DNA of 64,000 bases from Symsagittifera roscoffensis (lineage: Eukaryota; Xenacoelomorpha; Acoela; Convolutidae), in assembly GCF_963678635.1 (NCBI RefSeq), contig NC_087065.1:67487374-67551373 (forward strand), written 5' to 3'. A model generated the notes under the pieces. It did no database searches. It saw nothing but the letters and a program-made list of their open reading frames with translations, and was not told the DNA's origin. The first letter of the stretch is position 1; each line of letters opens with the position of its first letter. This document shows, one piece after another, positions 1-9,938 of the stretch. A program made the position numbers and the translations under genes.

Positions 1-531
1 AATACGCCTATAATTGTGATGCAACCTGTGTTTTACCTTTTTTGAAAAAAGGGGTGATGTATGCTTTTTGAGGAATGATGAAAAGTGGTTTTGTATGATT
101 CTTCCATTTATTGCGAATTGGAGGTGAATTCCGATAGCAAGTTAGCTTGTTGACTCAATTTCGACCCATAATGACTCAAAAAAAACTCTGTCAGTAGTTA
201 TGAGATCTGTACGGATATGCATTTTGAATGATAAAGGAGCGCAAACTCTAACACCTCTACCTCAAATAAACCTGTCCATTCAGAGCGTGGAAGATGAACA
301 AAATTATGCCTTCAACTTAAAAAAGTTTTTCCTACTGTTTTGTTAATGAGCCATGTTTCTGTTGCTACAATTATAGTGTTCATCGAAGTTTCACCAGAAA
401 AATTGACAATTTCAAGATATTTGTTTTCAAGATACGCTTCTGAAATTTAATAAACAAAATTTGACTGTGTTAGATTGGCCTTCAGTTCCCAAAAATTGTT
501 CGTAAGATAATAGTTCTTGCAGGTCATGAAA

Positions 532-555
532 GTGACCAGGATTTTCCTCAATGTC
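532..555 (-). other. 2A-like ribosome-skipping motif with altered last residue
   Basis: The minus strand reads VDIEENPGH. The canonical 2A core is D-x-E-x-N-P-G followed by proline. Everything up to the glycine is present, but the final proline codon is a histidine codon (CAC, one base from CCC). It lies between the esterase ORF1 and the endonuclease, where 2A-like motifs have been described in CR1-type elements. Confidence 0.6.
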
Positions 556-803
556 TACTGAGAGGACTAATTTGAGTCTTTTTACAATACGCAAAAAACT
601 TAAGTTTATGTAATACAATAGTACACACAGGTATAAATAAGACCGGTTTTTGATTGTGTTTTTTTCCTTTAGTGGAAGAACCTTTGAGTAATTAACGTTT
701 TGCAAAGAAGGGGTTGTTTTGTTGTTCAATTCCTGAACTAAAAACACAAAAAACTGAAAAAGCAGCAAATGCAAATTCATCAACTGACAGTCAAAATTGT
801 AGC

Positions 804-1423
804 TCAAACGTCCTGTGGTTTGCAAACTATTTTCCACGGTTTAATTTCAGCAGTGGAAGTGGTAAGACCGTTTTTAGAAAAATAGCCCATTAGATTTTCT
901 ACTTGTAGTTGAATGCCACTAGCATTCGGGTGCACTCCGTCGTCACAAATGTTAGTAGATGTTAGATTTGTATTCACACACTCAATTTTTGACCAGGGAA
1001 ATGTACCATCCTTTTCCAAACACATTGTCCAGAGCATCATTGAAAATATTTTTTTGCAGTGTTGTTATTTTGCAAATATTTTGATTCTTTTCCGGTTAGT
1101 CCCGCATCGATAGATTTATGTCCCACATGCATAACACGAGTTTCAACTTTTGGCTCATAAGTATATTTGTCAACAATATTATTAACGTCATTAATATTAG
1201 CCGATGAATATGAATGTATTGCGGTTAGTGGCCCAAAATCCTGTTGGTTAATTTTTCGGTATGAGCTGTCCGATATTATGAAGTTTTTTGCAAACCGAGG
1301 GACGAATTTGGGCTGCAATTTGTCATTGTATTGTTGAAATGTCGGATACTTTGCTAGTTGTTTTTGTTCTAGTAAGTTGTCAATTTCTTTGCCTCTTTTC
1401 CAGTCCCCCCCCCCCCCCCTCAT
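804..1423 (-). pseudogene. Retrotransposon ORF1 with SGNH esterase-like domain (broken)
   Basis: Two minus-strand frames overlap at 1037-1040 and together cover an esterase-like fold. The first (1423-1037) has FIISDSSYRKIN, in the place of the nucleophile-serine block I (usually GDS), and RVMHVGHKSID, in the place of block III. The second (1040-804) has DDGVHPNASG, the block V Asp-x-x-His that completes the Ser-Asp-His triad. Assignment is by motif order and spacing only. The frame change between the frames is one decay event. The first residues of the upstream frame (the G-rich part) come from the inserted MITE, so the real ORF1 started further right. Confidence 0.6.
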
Positions 1424-1618
1424 TTCAAAATACCGAGTTTTATGTTTGTTTTACGTGTTATTACGGCTAAATGCGTGATGTTACGCTGTAAAGTATGAAG
1501 AACAAATTTGTTCAGAATTGTCGATTTGTTCAGCACGCCAAATTTCATTGTATTATGACAATGTTAAATAGACTTTTTCAAAGTTGAATTTGAAAAGGGG
1601 GGAAACTCGAAAAGAGCC
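1391..1618 (+). mobile_element. hAT-like MITE, GGCTCTTTTCC family, copy 1
   Basis: Starts GCCTCTTTTCCAGTCCCC with a long C run and ends with the reverse complement, ...CGAAAAGAGCC. The body is nearly identical to the 3200-3416 copy. It splits the coiled coil and esterase halves of the CR1-like ORF1, so it is a nested, younger insertion. Flanking TSDs are unclear here (T-rich both sides). Confidence 0.75.
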
Positions 1619-1764
1619 GTTTTTTTTTTCAGTTTGCTTTCGGGAAAATTCTACATCTTTTTCCAGCTTTGTGATAATTTCCTGTTGATGTTGATTCACA
1701 TGAAGCGACAATGAACCAACAACAGGTGAACCAACAATGAACCAATGGCAAAGATGAACCAATA

Positions 1765-2022
1765 AACCAGGTCAGCTTTGTTGGTTCATGTTTGCTAAGC
1801 AAGCTATGGTTTTGTTGAATTACATTTTTATTGCTTTAAAATTCATCACATTGAAACCAACCATCAAATTTTTTTGCACGTGCATGTTCATTTTCTTAAC
1901 TGCGGCATAACATGCATTAATTTCATTTTAATCAAACTTGCTTCCTTCTTCAAAAGAAAGAATTGAATTCCGATTTTATCGAAGAAGTTTCAAAATTAAT
2001 TTAGCTGTTGGTCGAATGAACA
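1765..2022 (+). promoter_or_regulatory. Upstream region of the 191-residue gene
   Basis: AT-rich sequence between the CR1-like element and the start codon at 2023. No convincing TATA box or initiator could be assigned. It must hold the promoter or 5' UTR if the downstream ORF is a single-exon gene. Confidence 0.25.
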
Positions 2023-2598
2023 ATGTCGGGTCTGGAGGTTTTAGCGACGACAGGCTTGGTGGCAGCCTATGGCGGAACTATGTACGGTTACTATAAGTTC
2101 CTCAGCTGGCTCGAGGGTCCAAGAAGATGCGAGATCCAACCAGGAGTCTCTTCATGCGTCTCAGATGACAGTCATTTTTACTCTGGACTCCTAAATCGCG
2201 GAATTCTAGATGAGGAAGTGATGCAAGAAATGGGCCTAGATATCTGGGTTCTGAAATATATGGAACCTAAAAACAGAGAGAGGTATGTAGATGCAAAGCT
2301 GAGTATTTCAATCGCAAAGAGGAAAAAGATACCCACACAAATATCCTGTGAAAAAAAGTTCGACTCTTTCGGGGCCTCGGGAAAAGGGGACGTCACTGCA
2401 GCTCAGTCTTGTCTAGTAGCTTGTGTTTTGAAAACATGCTCTGAAGATGACGGAGCGAAATCTTTGAACGTATCGGAGGATTCGAAAGAGGAAGAAAGTA
2501 CGGAAGAAGATCTATTGAAGGCAGATTTGAATATTAGGTCGACCAGTTTGTTCTACGCAGAAACTGAGAACTTGGATCCCCATACTACACATTGTTGA
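2023..2598 (+). CDS. Uncharacterised 191-residue protein, paralogue A, membrane-anchored
   Basis: Intact single-exon ORF with an ATG start and TGA stop. Function not recognised. Residues ~5-25 are hydrophobic and rich in Ala/Gly/Tyr, ending in YYKFLSWLEGPRR. This pattern fits an N-terminal signal anchor followed by a positive stop-transfer motif, leaving the rest cytosolic. The middle (~55-110) is charged, with DEEVMQEMG. The C-terminal third is acidic and Ser/Glu-rich and ends in a terminal cysteine (THC). The ORF at 5442-5945 shares the hydrophobic start, the KFL.WL.GP(R/K)R motif, the acidic E-rich segment, a LFYAE/QLYAAEE motif and a terminal cysteine, so the two look like diverged tandem duplicates. 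Codon use is less AT-biased than the surroundings, which supports a real gene. The pair may be nested in a 5' intron of BBS2. Confidence 0.65.
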   Translation: MSGLEVLATTGLVAAYGGTMYGYYKFLSWLEGPRRCEIQPGVSSCVSDDSHFYSGLLNRGILDEEVMQEMGLDIWVLKYMEPKNRERYVDAKLSISIAKRKKIPTQISCEKKFDSFGASGKGDVTAAQSCLVACVLKTCSEDDGAKSLNVSEDSKEEESTEEDLLKADLNIRSTSLFYAETENLDPHTTHC

Positions 2599-2626
2599 AA
2601 ACATTCATTTAATTGGTTGAAAAATA

Positions 2627-2730
2627 GGCTCTTTTCAAGTCCCCGCCTCAAATGAATTTTGCTCTTATAAATCATAATGAAATAAGTCGGCGATTCAATT
2701 TTGCAAGGGGATAAGAATTGAAAAAGAGCC
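2627..2730 (+). mobile_element. Short GGCTCTTTT MITE relative
   Basis: Begins GGCTCTTTTCAAGTCCCC and ends GAATTGAAAAAGAGCC, a terminal inverted repeat of the GGCTCTTTTCC type, only 104 bp long. No matching TSD found. It lies directly 3' of paralogue A and may supply part of its 3' UTR. Confidence 0.5.
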
Positions 2731-2754
2731 AAAACGTGAATTGTTTATTGCGGA

Positions 2755-2966
2755 GGCTCTTTTTCCTTTTTTCCCCACCTGCAATTTTTTACATGTAAAT
2801 TTGTTGTCCACATTGTCCGATTGTTATGAAAATTTACATACAGACTAATAAGGCCACGACAAACATATTTGGTTTTCATACTCAACCTCGTAAAACCACT
2901 CGTTACAATAATATATTGAAGCTCGTGCAAGGTGGGGGCGGGGGGGGGGGGTAAGGAAAAAGAGCC
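2755..2966 (+). mobile_element. hAT-like MITE, GGCTCTTTTTCC family, with 8-bp TSD
   Basis: Terminal inverted repeats GGCTCTTTTTCC...GGAAAAAGAGCC enclose a 212-bp body with poly-C/poly-G tracts inside each end. It is flanked by a perfect 8-bp direct repeat, ATTGCGGA (2747-2754 and 2967-2974). An 8-bp TSD is typical of hAT elements. No coding capacity. Confidence 0.85.
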
Positions 2967-3199
2967 ATTGCGGATTTAGGACCTAGCGCAGATATTGCTG
3001 TTAGAATAAACTCTTAAACTCGCCCAACCAACTCATCCTAGATTAACAGGGTCTCTTTTTAAGCTCGAAGTTTTGCAATTAAAGAAATTGTAGTATGCAG
3101 ACGGCAATATTTTCAAGTTTGCAGCTTTTTGCCTGTCACTGGCTGCCAAGGTATTGTTCGCTCGATAGTTACTGGCTTCTTTGACCATTAAAAAAATTC

Positions 3200-3416
3200 G
3201 GCTCTTTTCCAGTCCCCCCCCCCCTTTCAAAATACCGAGTTTTATGTTTGATTTACGTGTTATTACGGCTAAATGCGTGATGTTACGCTGTAAAGTATGA
3301 AGAACAAATTTGTTCACAATTGTCGATTTGTTCACCACGCCAAATTTCATTGCAATATGACAATGTTATATAAGCTTTTCAAAATTAAATTTGAAGGGGG
3401 GGACTGGAAAAGAGCC
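3200..3416 (+). mobile_element. hAT-like MITE, GGCTCTTTTCC family, with 8-bp TSD
   Basis: Terminal inverted repeats GGCTCTTTTCCAGTCCCC / GGGGACTGGAAAAGAGCC, 217 bp. Flanked by an exact 8-bp duplication AAAAATTC (3192-3199 and 3417-3424). The body matches the copies at 1391-1618 and 12436-13208. The intact ends and TSD make this a good reference copy of the family. Confidence 0.88.
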
Positions 3417-4186
3417 AAAAATTCAAATTATGAAGGAAGCAAATAATTTTTAAAAGCTCTTCCATTTATTTTGGTGCTTTTAGCTTGTGTTTCAGTTATC
3501 TCAAATGTAAAAGTTTTAATTTATTCAAGTTTAGTTCATTTTATATGAAACAGAATTTCTTAAATGAATATTAACCTTGCAATTTATGTTGATTTGTACT
3601 CTCAAAAATATGCAGTAGTTCAATTTATTGAGTAATGAAAATCGAAAACGTTTCTTTTCCGGAAAACTGAGATCTCTTTCTTCTACTTCGTGTCAAAACT
3701 AATTTTTTGAAGCCTTTTCATGCTATTAGTGTACTATTGAAGCAGTGATTCAAACCCAGTGTTTCTTATGCCGGTTGTTGTTTCAAGATAAATCATGAAG
3801 CCTATTATCGGGGTAGATGACTTTATAGATCTCTAGATCTGCAGCATTCACATTCGGAGGCATTTAGAAAACACGCCGCAATTGCAATAAGTTAAGCAGA
3901 TTTTTCAATTTTGGATCTAACTAATTCCGCGCTCCCTGAGATCCTTAATTTTTGTATTATAATTGTTATATTTCAAGCCTTCTACTCTAAATTTCTTTAA
4001 AAAAACAAAGGTCGCATCACCAATTGTTGATTTAGATTTGAAGTCGGAAACAATTTCATTTAGGGATTATTTTGCTTGAATTCGAAGATACTTGAATTGA
4101 AAATGCTTGAATTCAGGCTAAAGTAAACCAATTTAGGTGATGGAACCGGAATTTTCTGAAAGCATGGAAAATTGAAAGGAAATTAA

Positions 4187-4627
4187 GGGTCTAGGACAAC
4201 AAGCCGATGAGACTTCAAGCCGAAGGGACTTCAGGCCGAAATTTGAACATAACAAGCACCTCAAATCACTATTTTTTCATCTGTAAAACGTTGATTTTTA
4301 TCAATTTAGGCAAATTTGGTCCATAATTAGCGTTATTCATGACAATGAATAACTTAGGATTGGCATCCGTTAATAATATCAGCCGGCTTTTGAAATGCAT
4401 AAATTATAAACAAGAAAATTACCTTCAACCTTGTTTCATTTTTCAACTTTCCTTAACATCATTTGGAAGCTTAAATTATATGAAAACGCCAATAACTACT
4501 GAAGGAAGATCATGAAATTGAGAAGTTCTTCAAAAACGTTTAGAAATTAATCTTAATTAGAAAATTTTGGCTGAAGCCTTAATTTTACGATTCGGGCTGA
4601 AGTCCCGTCGGCTTGATGTCCGGACCC
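4187..4627 (+). mobile_element. Mutator-like MITE with 9-bp TSD
   Basis: A 441-bp non-coding element. Its left end GGGTCTAGGACAACAAGCCG is matched in inverse at the right end by GGGTCCGGACATCAAGCCG. It is flanked by a perfect 9-bp direct repeat GGAAATTAA (4178-4186 and 4628-4636). A 9-bp TSD with long imperfect TIRs points to the Mutator group. The ends carry internal subrepeats of GACTTCA(A/G)GCCGAA. Confidence 0.8.
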
Positions 4628-4639
4628 GGAAATTAAAAC

Positions 4640-5441
4640 AATTCAATTTTGTGTCCCTATTTTTATTGTTTGATGGTTTGATAGTCGTCAAATGGACGTT
4701 TCAAAGAAAAAAAGCTGAAGTCAAAAAATATATGATCAAGTAATGGTTAAGTAATTTGTTCATATTTTTATTGCTAAATTTTGTTCACGTCGATGTTATT
4801 ACACTGCTACGTTAGATTCAGTTTAATTTTGAAATTGAGGCTTTTTTACTTGATTAAGACAAAACTCCGGTGTTAATCCGGTAATATTTCACTCTTAAGA
4901 TCTTAATTCCCTCTATTGTCAATTTAACGCCTTAATTGTCTCACTAAGATAATTATAAGTGATAGAGGTGGACTGAACGGTCGGGTCGAAAAGCAATTTG
5001 GGATCATTTGGACTCTAATTAGCGATGTTTTCTAACGATTAGATATTTTAGAACAGTCATTAGTGGCATTCACAATTGGATTCTAGTTATCAGTTGGTAA
5101 GAAAGTTAAACTTGATTCCGACCACAAACTTATAAACAAGATAGCAACAATCTGCTCTTCAAATTTATGACCATTTTCTTGGTGTATTTGGTGGCTTAAA
5201 TTCACAAATGTTGGCGCTATTCTGACACTTATATAACAATATTATCGAAGAAAAAGTAAATATTGTATCGTACAGCGCAATACATTGTCTCACTAAATTT
5301 TTCTAGTATAGTAAAATACTTCTTAATTCTTCATTTAAACGCGTTATTAGGCAAATATCATCTTTTAATTCTAGACGACAGAAAATTATACCTCAGTTAA
5401 AAATTTTTATTCCTTGAAATTCGAATTTCTACTCTACAAAA
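4640..5441 (+). other. Non-coding, AT-rich; upstream region of paralogue B
   Basis: No ORF, tRNA or clear repeat seen. It presumably contains the promoter and 5' UTR of the gene starting at 5442. Confidence 0.4.
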
Positions 5442-5945
5442 ATGCCATTTTTGGAGCTCGCAGGAGTCGTTGGAGTCTACACCGGATTAGCTGTAACGTA
5501 TGTAAAATTTTTGGACTGGCTCGATGGTCCGAAGAGAAGACAATGTAAAGAGTGCGGCCGACAACGCTGGATCAAAGAGTCTGAATTATTTTCCCAGGGA
5601 GAATCGACCGACGATCCGACTCGGTTTTCGGAAGAAGAACTAGAAGCTCTCGGAAGGAATCAAATTGCGAGAAATGTCTGCAGTTGTCATTATAGAAGAC
5701 ACCTGGAAGCGAAAAGAGAGAGAAGTGAAATTAACTCTATTTACTCGACTAATAGAAAAAACTCATCCCAAAAACTGGCCAGCAATCAGTTGTACGCAGC
5801 TGAGGAAATCGGTAGCAGAAATAAGGAACTGAACATGAGATGTAATGTACAAGAGTCGTACCAAAAGAATGCAAAGCCAAAACATATCTCGGCATATGTT
5901 ATTGACGACGAAGTTGTGAAGTTTGACGTACCGGCTAACTGCTGA
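5442..5945 (+). CDS. Uncharacterised 167-residue protein, paralogue B, membrane-anchored with Cys motifs
   Basis: Intact single-exon ORF, ATG to TGA. Function not recognised. The first ~25 residues are hydrophobic and lead into YVKFLDWLDGPKRR, close to the YYKFLSWLEGPRR of paralogue A. Unlike A it then has CKECGRQRW (~36-44) and CSCHYRRH (~87-94), two Cys/His clusters that could bind one zinc ion. An acidic SEEELEALG lies between them. The C-terminus is DVPANC, again a terminal cysteine. A poly(A) signal AATAAA follows at about 6002. The shared start motif, similar length and adjacency support a tandem duplication with strong divergence downstream. What the pair does is unknown. Confidence 0.68.
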   Translation: MPFLELAGVVGVYTGLAVTYVKFLDWLDGPKRRQCKECGRQRWIKESELFSQGESTDDPTRFSEEELEALGRNQIARNVCSCHYRRHLEAKRERSEINSIYSTNRKNSSQKLASNQLYAAEEIGSRNKELNMRCNVQESYQKNAKPKHISAYVIDDEVVKFDVPANC

Positions 5946-5999
5946 TTTTCGACGTGGGAAAGTTATTTATGACTCATATGCACGTCTCTTGCTTTAGAT

Positions 6000-6008
6000 T
6001 TAATAAAT
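6000..6008 (+). terminator. Poly(A) signal of paralogue B
   Basis: TTTAATAAATATT lies about 55 bases after the stop codon, a standard position for a polyadenylation signal. Confidence 0.5.
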
Positions 6009-6128
6009 ATTAAGAGCTAATATCTCTTTGTTGATTAATGTTTGACCTAAGATTGGTTTCTTGTGTTTTAATTTATTTATTGGAATCTATCTTTTATCTT
6101 TTATGTTTATAACCGACCATTTGAAAAA

Positions 6129-6245
6129 TGGGGAGGAACTTTGTATTCGGGTGTGTTATAGTTTTTTTATTTTCCATGCAAAATAGCTACCACAAATAAT
6201 CATAGGAGAGATTTGAGTGATATATCATATTATGTGATATATATG
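6129..6245 (+). repeat. Fragment of the GGGGAGGAACTTTG repeat family, inverted relative to 7670-8016
   Basis: GGGGAGGAACTTTGTATTCG and the following ~100 bp (through TTTTCCATGCAAAATAGC and a GAGTGATATATC stretch) match the reverse complement of 7890-8003 with scattered changes. A third, more diverged copy is at about 40226-40390. Confidence 0.65.
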
Positions 6246-7084
6246 TTTTTTTTTGGTATTATTGTAATGTTTTATGAATCTGAAAATTTGAAGAATCTTT
6301 AAAAAAAATTGTATTTCTTGGAAGTATGAGGTTTTCAGTTGCATTATAGCGCTACCGAAGTGCTCAACGGACTGCCAGCTGTGTTTGATATACAGAAATT
6401 TCTACGAAAAACTGAAGTTTTATAAATTAAATGAAAATATAGGAAAGTATTTTTGCATATTTATCGTGCAATGATTGGGATTTAAGGCGTTTCATGTTCT
6501 ATTAATAAAATTTCACAAAAAAACATGAATAAGGCAAGATAGTGAAATCAGGAATTAAATGTACAATAGAAAAATAAAATATAGATTTTTTTGATAACAA
6601 CATGCATATCTTTAAACGGGTTTGGGCATCTCATCATTTTCATCATTTTCAAGTTGCAACCCTTAAAAAGCAGGCGGGTTCTTGAAATAATGAGTTATAT
6701 TGAAAGCAATAAAGGAAGAACTATGTCAAAAATGTATGTGAGCGACGAAACATGGCGAGGTAGGCCATTGCTTAAATTTGCATAAACCGTTAAAAATGCA
6801 AAGTAGGTTAAGCTGAAAAAATGAAGCCCGTTTTAAAGTGTTTTTTATATTTTCAAACTAACATCGGGGCACCGAAATTGATGAGAATGAAATTTATGAC
6901 GAACCTTATAGATCTAATTGAGTTTCTTGAATTAATTTAATTATAATGACCTTTCGTTCAGAAAGAAAAAAGTGTTACCATCCATTTAATAGCTCGAATG
7001 CTATTGAGAATGCCCTCATCTTAACCATTGCTTACGCGCTTTCTGAATGTCCAACACCGCCACAGTGGGAAAACGGACAATAGA

Positions 7085-7325
7085 CGCATTAGTAGTAGTT
7101 TTTTTGAGCAAATCTAGGATTTTCTCGAAGGGGGATTGATTTTCTAAAAAAATTCGAAATATTTGTCGACATTTTTTTCGTCGACAAAGTTGATTTAGCG
7201 ACCTCTCCCAAATCACCAAAGACGCGGCAGGCAAACTTTTGATTAAACAGATCAGCAGTGCTGTTTTTGGAATTTTCGACCAAATTTATTGCGTGTTTTT
7301 GGCTCGCTCTCCCCGTGATTATTTG
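7085..7325 (-). repeat. Diverged copy of the CAGGGGCGGAT hAT-like MITE family
   Basis: In reverse orientation this matches the interior of the complete copy at 46160-46574: the gagcg..cgccaaaaa block, the aaagtgcc.aaaacgcc..ttttt block and the AAATCCTAGAT end. Small ORFs here are by-products of the repeat. Confidence 0.55.
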
Positions 7326-7669
7326 AGCTAAGCCTTGAAATTATTTTTTAAAAATTTTTGTGGTTAAAATTTTCTGTACAATTTGGCCAGCAACCGACTA
7401 TCTTTGTTTTGTTCGCCATTATTTTGATGCTTGCTGCTTCCGTTTTTTCTGTATGATTAGCAAGTGTGATTCATGATCTAGCTTATTTTTTCATTTCATT
7501 TTCCAGGTGCAGCTCAAATTACGCTCCTCAATAACGAACGTGAAAATGGCTCAAACAACTTGATTAACTTTTTGTTTCGAAAGTAGTTTTGTTTAGGTTT
7601 CCCTGCTAGAGGGAAAATTGTTTTTTGAGCATCTTTTCTGTTTTTCAAGTAGTATAGAATGTTCCGACC

Positions 7670-8016
7670 ACAGTCTTAAAAAATACAAAAATAATTTCTC
7701 AAATTGGTGTCGTTTTTAGCATGTTGTGATTAAAAAATCTGAACGAAAAAATTAAACTATTTGAGAGTCATAGTAAAATAATTCAATTTGAAAACAGTTT
7801 TTGAAAAAAAAATGACTGGAAAAACGAAAAAAAAAATAGAAAAAATTTCAAAATTTGAAATTATTTAATGTTCGAATCACGACTGAAAAGGCTTTAATAC
7901 ATCACTCAACCCTTTACGATGATTGTTTGTGATAGCTGATTTTGCGTGGAAAACAAAACAAAGAAAAACTATAACACACCCGAATCCAAAGTTCCTCCCC
8001 GTAATCATGTTCCGAA
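7670..8016 (+). repeat. 347-bp dispersed repeat bounded by GTTCCGA
   Basis: Starts TGTTCCGACCACAG and ends AATCATGTTCCGAAC, with ATAACACACCCGAATCCAAA near the right end. Related fragments lie at 6129-6245 (opposite strand) and 40226-40390. No coding capacity, class not recognised. Confidence 0.5.
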
Positions 8017-8148
8017 CATAAACTAATTTAAAATTGTCACAATAGAATGAAACGTATGCTGAACAAACTCACGATTGTGCTCAGGTTTTTTCTGCATACT
8101 TTTCGTAAGATCACGCTTTCAGACATAATAACCGGTAACACTTTTGAA

Positions 8149-8172
8149 ATGTGTGTGTGTGTGGGGGGGGGG
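8149..8172 (+). repeat. (GT)n/(G)n microsatellite
   Basis: A short GTGTGTGTGTG tract runs into ten or more Gs. It sits in the intron just upstream of the first BBS2 exon found. Confidence 0.9.
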
Positions 8173-8254
8173 GTAATGGGTTCTGTTTTATGATTCTATG
8201 ATAGTTTCTTAAAAAAAGATAGCGGCCAGCTCGATTATTTTTTTTCTTGCTTAG

Positions 8255-9938
8255 ATTACGGGAGACAGTGTGACGGCGATGATTCTGTGTCCAGTGCTGC
8301 AGAATGGGAGGAATCAACTGATAGTGGGTTCAGAAGACTACGACATCCGCATATTCGAAGACGACGAAATTGTGATGGAGATGAAGGAAACTGCGGTCAG
8401 TTTAATCATATCTCAAAAATTATTCATTGAAACCATATAATCTCTATGTACGTCTCGAATACTTATAATGCAAAATGTTTTAGCCACATGAAAATTACTA
8501 GAAAGAATTTCCTTAACAAAAATTATTCTCGTCAGATGCTACGGGGAAGTTCTTCGTAGTGATTTTCTTCCGTCTGAAACTTTTTGTTTAATAGATATTT
8601 AAGACGTAGTAAGAGATCATATAGTAGCAATGAGTAAGATAAATTTCGCTGTGATCAGTAAAGGCATAATGTAACCTTGTTCTAAGGCATCGTTTTAAAA
8701 CGAAGGTGGACATTTGTTCCAGGTGGTATCCTGCTTGACATACATATCTGGCTCGAAGTTTGGATACAGTCTGGAAAATGGAACTGTGGGAGTTTATGAG
8801 AAAAACACACGCTTGTGGAGAATCAAGGTTACCTTACTAATACATTCGAAAAGATTAATTAAATCTATTTATTCCTATATTTTGTGTATGAAATTATTTA
8901 GAAGCTCTGAAGTTTTCCGATGAAGAAAATAACATGATTTATGTGACCTTAGTTAACAATTCGCATTGTGGTACCTAGTACCGAATCAATTTTTCCATCC
9001 TGTTTCACGTTGAGGGTTGGTTGGGCATTGTTAAATTTGATTCTTTTACTCGAACTTTGCGTGAATTTTCATGCAAACATAGCGATGATAAAAGGGTAGG
9101 TCCTTAGTGTGTACTCAATGCCCTTTTTGTTTATCCACGAGTTATGAATTTCGATAGTCGTTATTTTTTATTCACAATTTTTGCTAGTTGTTCAAAGAAA
9201 AGTTAGCAAATGTATTGCCATGACTTCAGTCAGCGAATTAATTTTTTCTTCTACATCTATTCTTTTTAAGTCATAAACTTTGATAGTTGTTATTATTTTT
9301 GGAGAAATAATTTCTCTTTGTTCGTCATAGTCTAAGAATATGGCTCTGAGTCTGGTTGCGTTTGATGTGAACGGGGACGGACAGCTGGAGCTAGTGGCCG
9401 GGTGGAGTTCTGGCAAGATGGATGTCAGGGACTCACAGTCGGGCGAAGTGGTGTTCAAGGACACCCTGCCAGCCGCATGTGCAGGACTAGTGGTGGTACA
9501 TTTATTTTATTCGATCCTTTTTTATTTGCCCTCGGCCCTACTCTCTCCTTACTATCAATGGCTTTATTTTCGTGGGGGAGATTTATGCTGTCTATTTAAG
9601 TTAGCCGGTCCCACCTTAAGGATGCGGATGACACTGGGACCCCTCCGTACCTTCCATGCTATTAATACTGGGCGTTCGAGTTTTTGTTTGTATTTTTGGA
9701 GCTTTCAATACTATTCTCTGCAATTTTCGGGATTTAGCACCGGTTCTTAAAGGTTTCTGTCTATAGAATTAATTGGTGTGTCAAGTGGGCCGCTTGTTGA
9801 TCGTGAAACCGTGTTAATTTGAAAAAGATCTGGACCAACTACTGTAATCGCTAACCGTTTTTAACGATGTTCTGTTTTAGGGTGACTATACTGGAAGCGG
9901 TCGTCAGGAACTGGTATGCTGTACTATCGAAGGAGACG
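8255..9938 (+). CDS. BBS2: BBS2 exons coding the C-terminal half of the beta-propeller (4 exons)
   Basis: Four exons: 8255-8395 (phase 0), 8723-8827, 9331-9495 and 9881-9938. They encode the repeated propeller strands of BBS2. GDSVTAM...VGSEDYDIRIF and the FDVNGDGQLELVAGWSSG block show the FG-GAP-like DxNxDG.xEL pattern of this domain. The donor of the third exon is ambiguous by one codon (GTG before 9493 or 9496). 9495 gives the same spacing to GDY as in vertebrate BBS2. The fourth exon ends after the first base of a Gly/Val codon, completed by the next exon. Confidence 0.9.

Larger units (their letters stand above)
1..1790 (-). mobile_element. CR1/L2-like non-LTR retrotransposon, 5' part, decayed
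   Basis: Read on the minus strand, this holds in order a lysine/glutamine-rich coiled-coil stretch (about 1720-1625), an SGNH-esterase-like ORF1 (1390-804), a hydrophobic linker with a 2A-like motif (837-532), and the start of an APE-type endonuclease (about 480 to 1). The endonuclease start is seen as KFCLLNFRSV followed, after a frameshift near 427, by VATETWL, the usual LN.RS / TETWL spacing. CR1, L2 and Rex1 elements of invertebrates are known to combine an esterase ORF1, 2A-like sequences and this endonuclease. The element runs off the left edge, so the reverse transcriptase should lie outside the window. Frameshifts and stops show it is dead. A hAT-like MITE at 1391-1618 interrupts ORF1. 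Confidence 0.7.
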
